From Rugalucina vietnamica (lineage: Eukaryota; Mollusca; Bivalvia; Lucinida; Lucinidae): 64,000 nucleotides of DNA. Positions 59,866 through 64,000 of this stretch are shown here, piece by piece; position 1 is the first letter of the stretch, and the number at the start of each line of letters is the position of its first letter. A program made the translations under genes and the position numbers. The notes under the pieces were generated by a model. The model saw only the letters and a list, made by a program, of their open reading frames with translations. It searched no databases and had not been told where the DNA came from. The stretch covers positions 31,782,488-31,846,487 of the forward strand of contig OZ024871.1 of the NCBI GenBank assembly GCA_964017185.1, in the 5' to 3' direction.

Positions 59866-60623
59866 CTGAATAAAAAAATCAATTTATACATTATTACAGG
59901 TATCAAAAGAAGATTTTGCAAATGAAATATCACACATACTTATGAGGTAATCATGAGGTCCAGTAATTGTGTTCCTGAGACAACTGTTTTTGCTATTATA
60001 TACTAATGTTCCTTTCCTATCCAAAGTACAAATTTTAAGCCTGGTAGTGTTTACTTCAGCCTCGAGTCCTTCAATGAAGCTCAAATAAAACCACATCAAA
60101 TATAAGTGTATAAAGTTTAGACCTGATTTTAGAGCCTATAGTCTTGTTCAGCAGTCTTGTGCAAAAACAGATATACAATGCTTATATGGAAGAAAATTTC
60201 CTACAGATTACTCCAGACTATAAATATTCATCACTACAAGTAGCAGTTATTTCCCATTTTTCAGTGAAGTATTAGTTTTGCAAGATGCATGAATGCCTTT
60301 GACCTCTGGCATGAGCAAACATTTGACTTATTTCCCTTGAAGTCTAGGGGGCTTACACATGGAAAGTCAACATGTAACAAACATTTTTCAAGTTTTGCTC
60401 ATTTCATCTCCCTTGGATGAAAAGTTTTCAAAAAAAAAAATTCTTGGCAAGTCAGTTTCAACCCCTGGGCGAATATGGGGCTTAAAACTGACTAGCCAAG
60501 AATTTCTTTCAGCCTATGATAGCTCATTACCAAATGAAACATATTTCTTAAACCAAATATCACAGTTTATGTCCTAAAAATAACCCTACATAGGGAGTCT
60601 GCAATTTTGAATGACCTGTGTCA

Positions 60624-60826
60624 TGAGAAATTCGGATTTTTACATAATTATTCGAAAACAAGGGCATAGATCAGCTGTGTAGTAACTGTGCAGCCTTTTT
60701 TTGCCCTATACAGATAGCACAATGGTTCAAAATTTAGCTTTTAGGCTTTCTCTGTGACTGTACAGGCCGGTTTGTGTTGGACCTGGTCAGAAACCCTGAC
60801 GACCGGTTTTCTCGTACTGCAGCTCA
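60624..60826 (+). mobile_element. foldback MITE, degenerate, in a WAPL intron
   Basis: Starts TGAGAAATTCGG and ends CTCGTACTGCAGCTCA. The hairpin is partly deleted (GATCAGCTGTGTAGTAACTG). Confidence 0.65.
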
Positions 60827-60960
60827 AATGGGAAGTTATTTTCAGAAAAACATGCTACTGATGTAAGCAACCTGTTTGCACTGATATTTAAGTTACAAGA
60901 AAATCAATATCTCCTATAAACTAATACAATAATAGTAGTGATCGTTTATTTTTCAAATTA

Positions 60961-62270
60961 GGGACCGGTCATTATTTATAGCCAGGGGGGGAGTGGGGGA
61001 AATGAAGGGGGGGCTTTCAAACATTTTTCATTCGGCAAGGGGGGGGGCATCCAATAATTATAGTTTGATTGAGGGGGGGCTTTAGAAAAATAATGATAAA
61101 TATCGTTGCCAGGGGGGCCCTGAAAATTGTCATGGGGAAAAAAAAAAAAAAAAAAAAAAAACCAAAAAACAAAAAAAAAACAGGATAGTAGACATAAATC
61201 AAAACTTTATTAAAACTTTGATTCTATTGATTTCTGTTTTGTTTCATTTTTCACGAAATAATTTGCCTTCGGAGCTTCTACAAACCAGGCTTTACAGCTA
61301 CAGAAGATAAGAAGAGGCTTGAATTTTTGAATTTTGAAAGTAGAGACATTGTACAATCATAATATGACCCTAGATATTGAACCATTATAAAACTTTAATG
61401 TGAGGATATTGTCCAAACATCTAACTCGATACACCATCAATCACCATATTTTACTTCAAGTTCATTTTAAATCAATCTCTTCGTCACTGTCTTGATTTGA
61501 GCTTTCACTATTTTCACTCTCAAACTCTTCTTCGTCTTCCTCTCCATTGTCGTCTTCTTCCTTTTCTTCTTCTTCCTATTTTACTACAGACGGACTTGGT
61601 ATCGGTTTAAAATATTTAAGAACACTGGTATTTTCAGTCTTAATTTTCTTGCGAACCACTCTGTCTTTTTTGGTGTTTTGTCTTGCTTTTAAAACCTTGC
61701 ATATGTTTTGAGCTGATTCAACTATTTCCTTTTCAAAAGCATCCTGTTCAACCTTTTCAAAAGCATCCTGTTCAATCATATACCTTAGGGCCTTTAAATG
61801 AAATCGTGGGAGGTTTCCTGTGATCCAGTCTCTTAAGATTTACTGCACCTAGTTTGTTTTTTGCCTTATCTCCGTATTTAGTGAATAGATCAGAAGGTCC
61901 ATTTAAAAGTTTTGATAATTTGTTTGCATGCTCTACAGGTAGATTGTAAAGATGCGCAAAGAATAGACAGTGACTATGTATGTTTTGATCATTTAAAAAC
62001 TAAAATGGTTTGCATGCTCATATTAAAAGAGCTGTTTTATGGAGAGTGTGTGTGTTTTATATGGGGCGGGCATTATGGGGGGTGGGGAGGAGGGGGCTTT
62101 AAAATACAATGCAGGGCATTGTCAAGGGGGGGGGGACTTTAAAAAAACATAAAAACATGAGGGGGGGTCTCGAAAAAAATACCAGTACAAAGAAGGGGGT
62201 CCCCAGAAAAAAATGCAAAATGGTGAAATTTCCTCCACTCCCCCCCTGGGCATAAATAATGACCGGTCCC
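60961..62270. mobile_element. 1.31-kb Harbinger-like element with TTA TSD, in a WAPL intron
   Basis: Inverted ends of about 44 bp starting GGGACCGGTCATTATTTAT, with a GGGGGGGAGTGG block, and TTA on both sides (60958-60960, 62271-62273). Subterminal G-runs with CTTT/AAAG occur in both arms. The interior contains degenerate minus-strand coding-like sequence. Confidence 0.83.
61576..62000 (-). pseudogene. unrecognised coding-like remnant inside the Harbinger-like element
   Basis: A minus-strand frame is open from about 62000 to a TGA at 61772-61774 and includes GPSDLFTKYGDKAKNKLGAV and LKRLDHRKPPTISFKGPK. The adjoining frame 61779-61576 is Lys/Glu-rich (a DAFEK repeat, then KKDRVVRKKIK). An acidic run is readable further downstream on the minus strand (61480-61575). 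Composition looks like real protein rather than a chance frame. I cannot name the family. It could be a second ORF of the element or a captured host fragment. Confidence 0.4.
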
Positions 62271-62485
62271 TTACTGCAATGTTATCACTTTATGAAATTT
62301 ATTAGCAATAAGCTAACCTCACTCCTGCCACCATCATTCATATGTTCCATATGTTAAATGTCACACAGATGATTTTTTTCTTTTTATTCCTCAAAAAGGC
62401 CAGAGGCAAAGTTAAAAGAGCAATATCTTTTTCAAAACACTAAAATTTAGTCCTTGATAATGCAACATCTAAAGATTCAGCTCAC

Positions 62486-62574
62486 CTCGTTCTCCTGTAT
62501 AAGACAACCAACCAGTAGAGCGACATAGGCTGCTACAATACTGTTCTCCATGTGCTTCCCTGCTTTATGGAGGG
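62486..62574 (-). CDS. WAPL: WAPL homologue, internal coding exon
   Basis: The exon is 89 bp, with acceptor TTTATTTCAG and donor GTGAGC on the minus strand. It contributes the last two bases of a split codon and then 29 codons. The peptide [19 protein letters not shown] is very close to WAPL (human AGKHMEDCIVASYTALLLG), which is the strongest identification in this window. It ends in phase 0 and reads directly into the next exon at 59770-59865. The rest of the gene must lie to the right of this exon and mostly beyond the window edge. Confidence 0.95.
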
Positions 62575-62842
62575 CTGAAATAAACAATATATTTAAAAGT
62601 TAACTCATATAAGCCTTGCGTCTTTTTTATGGGACATAGGCAACAGTATAGCTTCAGATATAAATTTACTAATCAGGGTTCCCACGCAAAGTATAAAATA
62701 AAATTCCATGACTTTTCCAAGAGAATTCCATGATCAGAGTTAAATTTCCAGGACTAATTTTTCTGTTTACTTATTTATTTTTTGGTCATATAACACTTTT
62801 TAAAAGGTAAGAAGAGATAACTATATCGCAAAAGTAACTTAC

Positions 62843-62891
62843 TCCTAGGTATGATCTTGTTTTCTGATGAAGACAAATTAGTTAGAATGTC
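62843..62891 (-). CDS. WAPL: possible upstream WAPL exon
   Basis: A 49-bp minus-strand segment sits between a possible acceptor (TTTTTCAAAAG, weak tract) and a strong donor (GTAAGT). It reads 16 codons and leaves one base, which is exactly the phase needed to join the exon at 62486-62574. It encodes a short polar linker ending KIIPR, which would precede the conserved AGKHM helix. In vertebrate WAPL this position is a low-complexity acidic linker, so sequence conservation cannot confirm it. It is supported only by splice signals and phase. Confidence 0.4.
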
Positions 62892-63302
62892 CTTTTGAAA
62901 AATAGAACTTCATTTATCAATACTTACAGAGCGAGTGAAGAGAGCGAGGAAAAAAATGACTCCCAAAGACATCAAAACTGGCATTTCATAATAAAATTCC
63001 ATGATTTTTCCATGAGATTTCATCAGTTTTCAAATTCCATTAAAACGTAACCGTAAATGATCATAAACTACTTTGCAACGATTTGAACACTTAAATGACA
63101 TTACCATTGATAGATTTTACATGGTTATTTCAGCATTTTGATGTGTAGTTTTCGTTCGTAGAGTGCCCTTATTAGAACGATATTTTCTTACCTCAACTTT
63201 TAGTCATTTTGAAAAGTTAAGTGTACTGTGCGCTGATAGGAACGAATACGGTATTGTTAATTTGCAAACGGTGACGTTTCCATTGGGTTCAATTAGATAG
63301 AC
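62892..63302. other. no exon recognised; presumably WAPL intron
   Basis: AT-rich sequence with a GAGCGAGTGAAGAGAGCGAGG patch at 62931 and nothing clearly coding on the minus strand. Confidence 0.5.
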
Positions 63303-63500
63303 AATAATGTTGTGTTAGAATTTTGGTTAATCAACAGTTTTTAGCCCAATCAATGAGCATCTCCTTTAAATCTTCACCATTTTTTGCATTTCAAGGCCGG
63401 ATAAACAATAATGTTGTGTTAGAATTTTGGTTAATCAACACTTTTTAGACCAATCAATGAGCATCTTTAATATTTAAATAATCACCATTTTTTGCACTAT
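63303..63500 (+). repeat. two-copy 104-bp direct repeat
   Basis: AATAATGTTGTGTTAGAATT starts at 63303 and again at 63407. Both copies continue through CAATCAATGAGCATCT and CACCATTTTTTGCA. Confidence 0.85.
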
Positions 63501-63579
63501 AGTCTGGTTTCCAGCTTATAAATAATCAACATAAGAAATACAGGTGACCAAAACCACCCTGACCTTCAGGTCTTCAGTA

Positions 63580-63930
63580 CACTTGTACTATTCATATATG
63601 CCATGGCACAACAAATTGTACTATTCATATATGCCATGGCACAACAAATTGTACTATTCATATATGCCATGGCACAACAAATTGTACTATTCATATATGC
63701 CATGGCACAACAAATTGTACTATTCATATATGCCATGGCACAACAAATTGTACTATTCATATATGCCATGGCACAACAAATTGTACTATTCATATATGCC
63801 ATGGCACAACAAATTGTACTATTCATATATGCCATGGCACAACAAAGTTTATCGATGGTGGCCGTACTTTCCATACAATGAAAATGAAGACACAGATAAG
63901 CTGTTCTGTTGTCACACAGCTGACCTCACT
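63580..63930 (+). mobile_element. degenerate foldback MITE with an expanded 33-bp repeat
   Basis: GAAAATGAAGACACAGATAAG and CACACAGCTGACC at 63878-63925 match the MITE hairpin region. The preceding arm, where other copies have TTGTACTATCC, has been expanded into the 33-bp array. Confidence 0.5.
63583..63846 (+). repeat. eight identical 33-bp tandem units
   Basis: The unit starts TTGTACTATTCATATATGCC and recurs every 33 bp at 63583, 63616 and so on to 63814. All eight copies look identical. Because 33 is a multiple of three and the unit lacks stops in several frames, long spurious frames appear on both strands. They are not genes. Confidence 0.95.
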
Positions 63931-64000
63931 AAAAAGGCAGGTTACTGCTAGTTAATTTGCACTGCTGATCACATATAGATTTATAGAGTCATCTTTTTCA

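Noticed and set aside
63544..63951. Long plus- and minus-strand frames with an 11-residue repeated peptide
   Set aside because: They are translations of the 33-bp tandem repeat, open in several frames on both strands. There is no independent sign of a gene.

Overview
The window is AT-rich metazoan DNA and looks molluscan, most likely bivalve. Three things point there. A spliced host gene is present. Several interspersed repeats resemble types common in bivalve genomes: hairpin elements ending AGCTCACC/GGTGAGCT, TGAGCCGC-type foldback MITEs, and ~450-bp repeats carrying CCATATATGG. There are no bacterial signals. The species cannot be fixed from the sequence alone.

One host gene is supported: the 3' end of a WAPL (wings apart-like, cohesin release factor) homologue on the minus strand. 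Its exons are 62486-62574, 59770-59865 and a terminal exon at 55696-55764. A further upstream exon at 62843-62891 is possible. The 5' part lies beyond the right edge. Its two large introns (2.6 and 4.0 kb) are mostly transposable-element DNA, including a 3-kb element with six ~463-bp repeats, MITEs and a TTA-flanked Harbinger-like element.

Positions 1 to about 45345 form a tandem array of multi-kilobase units. Anchor sequences recur in the same order about four times (unit ends near 16330, 24150, 32690 and 45345). Each unit carries a module bounded by ~300-bp inverted arms. The units have been invaded by different elements, and many insertions can be proven because the uninterrupted target survives in a sister unit or because target-site duplications (TSDs) are visible. 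They include an 8.85-kb element with self-palindromic terminal inverted repeats (TIRs) and a 9-bp TSD (7238-16088), a 6.28-kb element with a 3-bp TSD (37288-43566) that hosts a 5'-truncated LINE with an open 742-codon reverse-transcriptase (RT) frame, a 509-bp TRIM-type LTR element (34015-34523), a frameshifted fragment of a second RT element (17350-18508), and numerous MITEs.

From 45.3 to 55.2 kb there is a ~190-bp tandem array, several TSD-bounded MITEs, and a 2.4-kb element with ~450-bp repeats. No host exon is recognised there.

Most short open frames in the window are chance frames inside repeats. The items most worth following up are the conserved CArG/YY1-like/E-box core repeated inside two elements, one of them in the last WAPL intron; the two large undescribed DNA elements; the tandem unit array; and TTA-flanked elements built from ~10-bp motif arrays.
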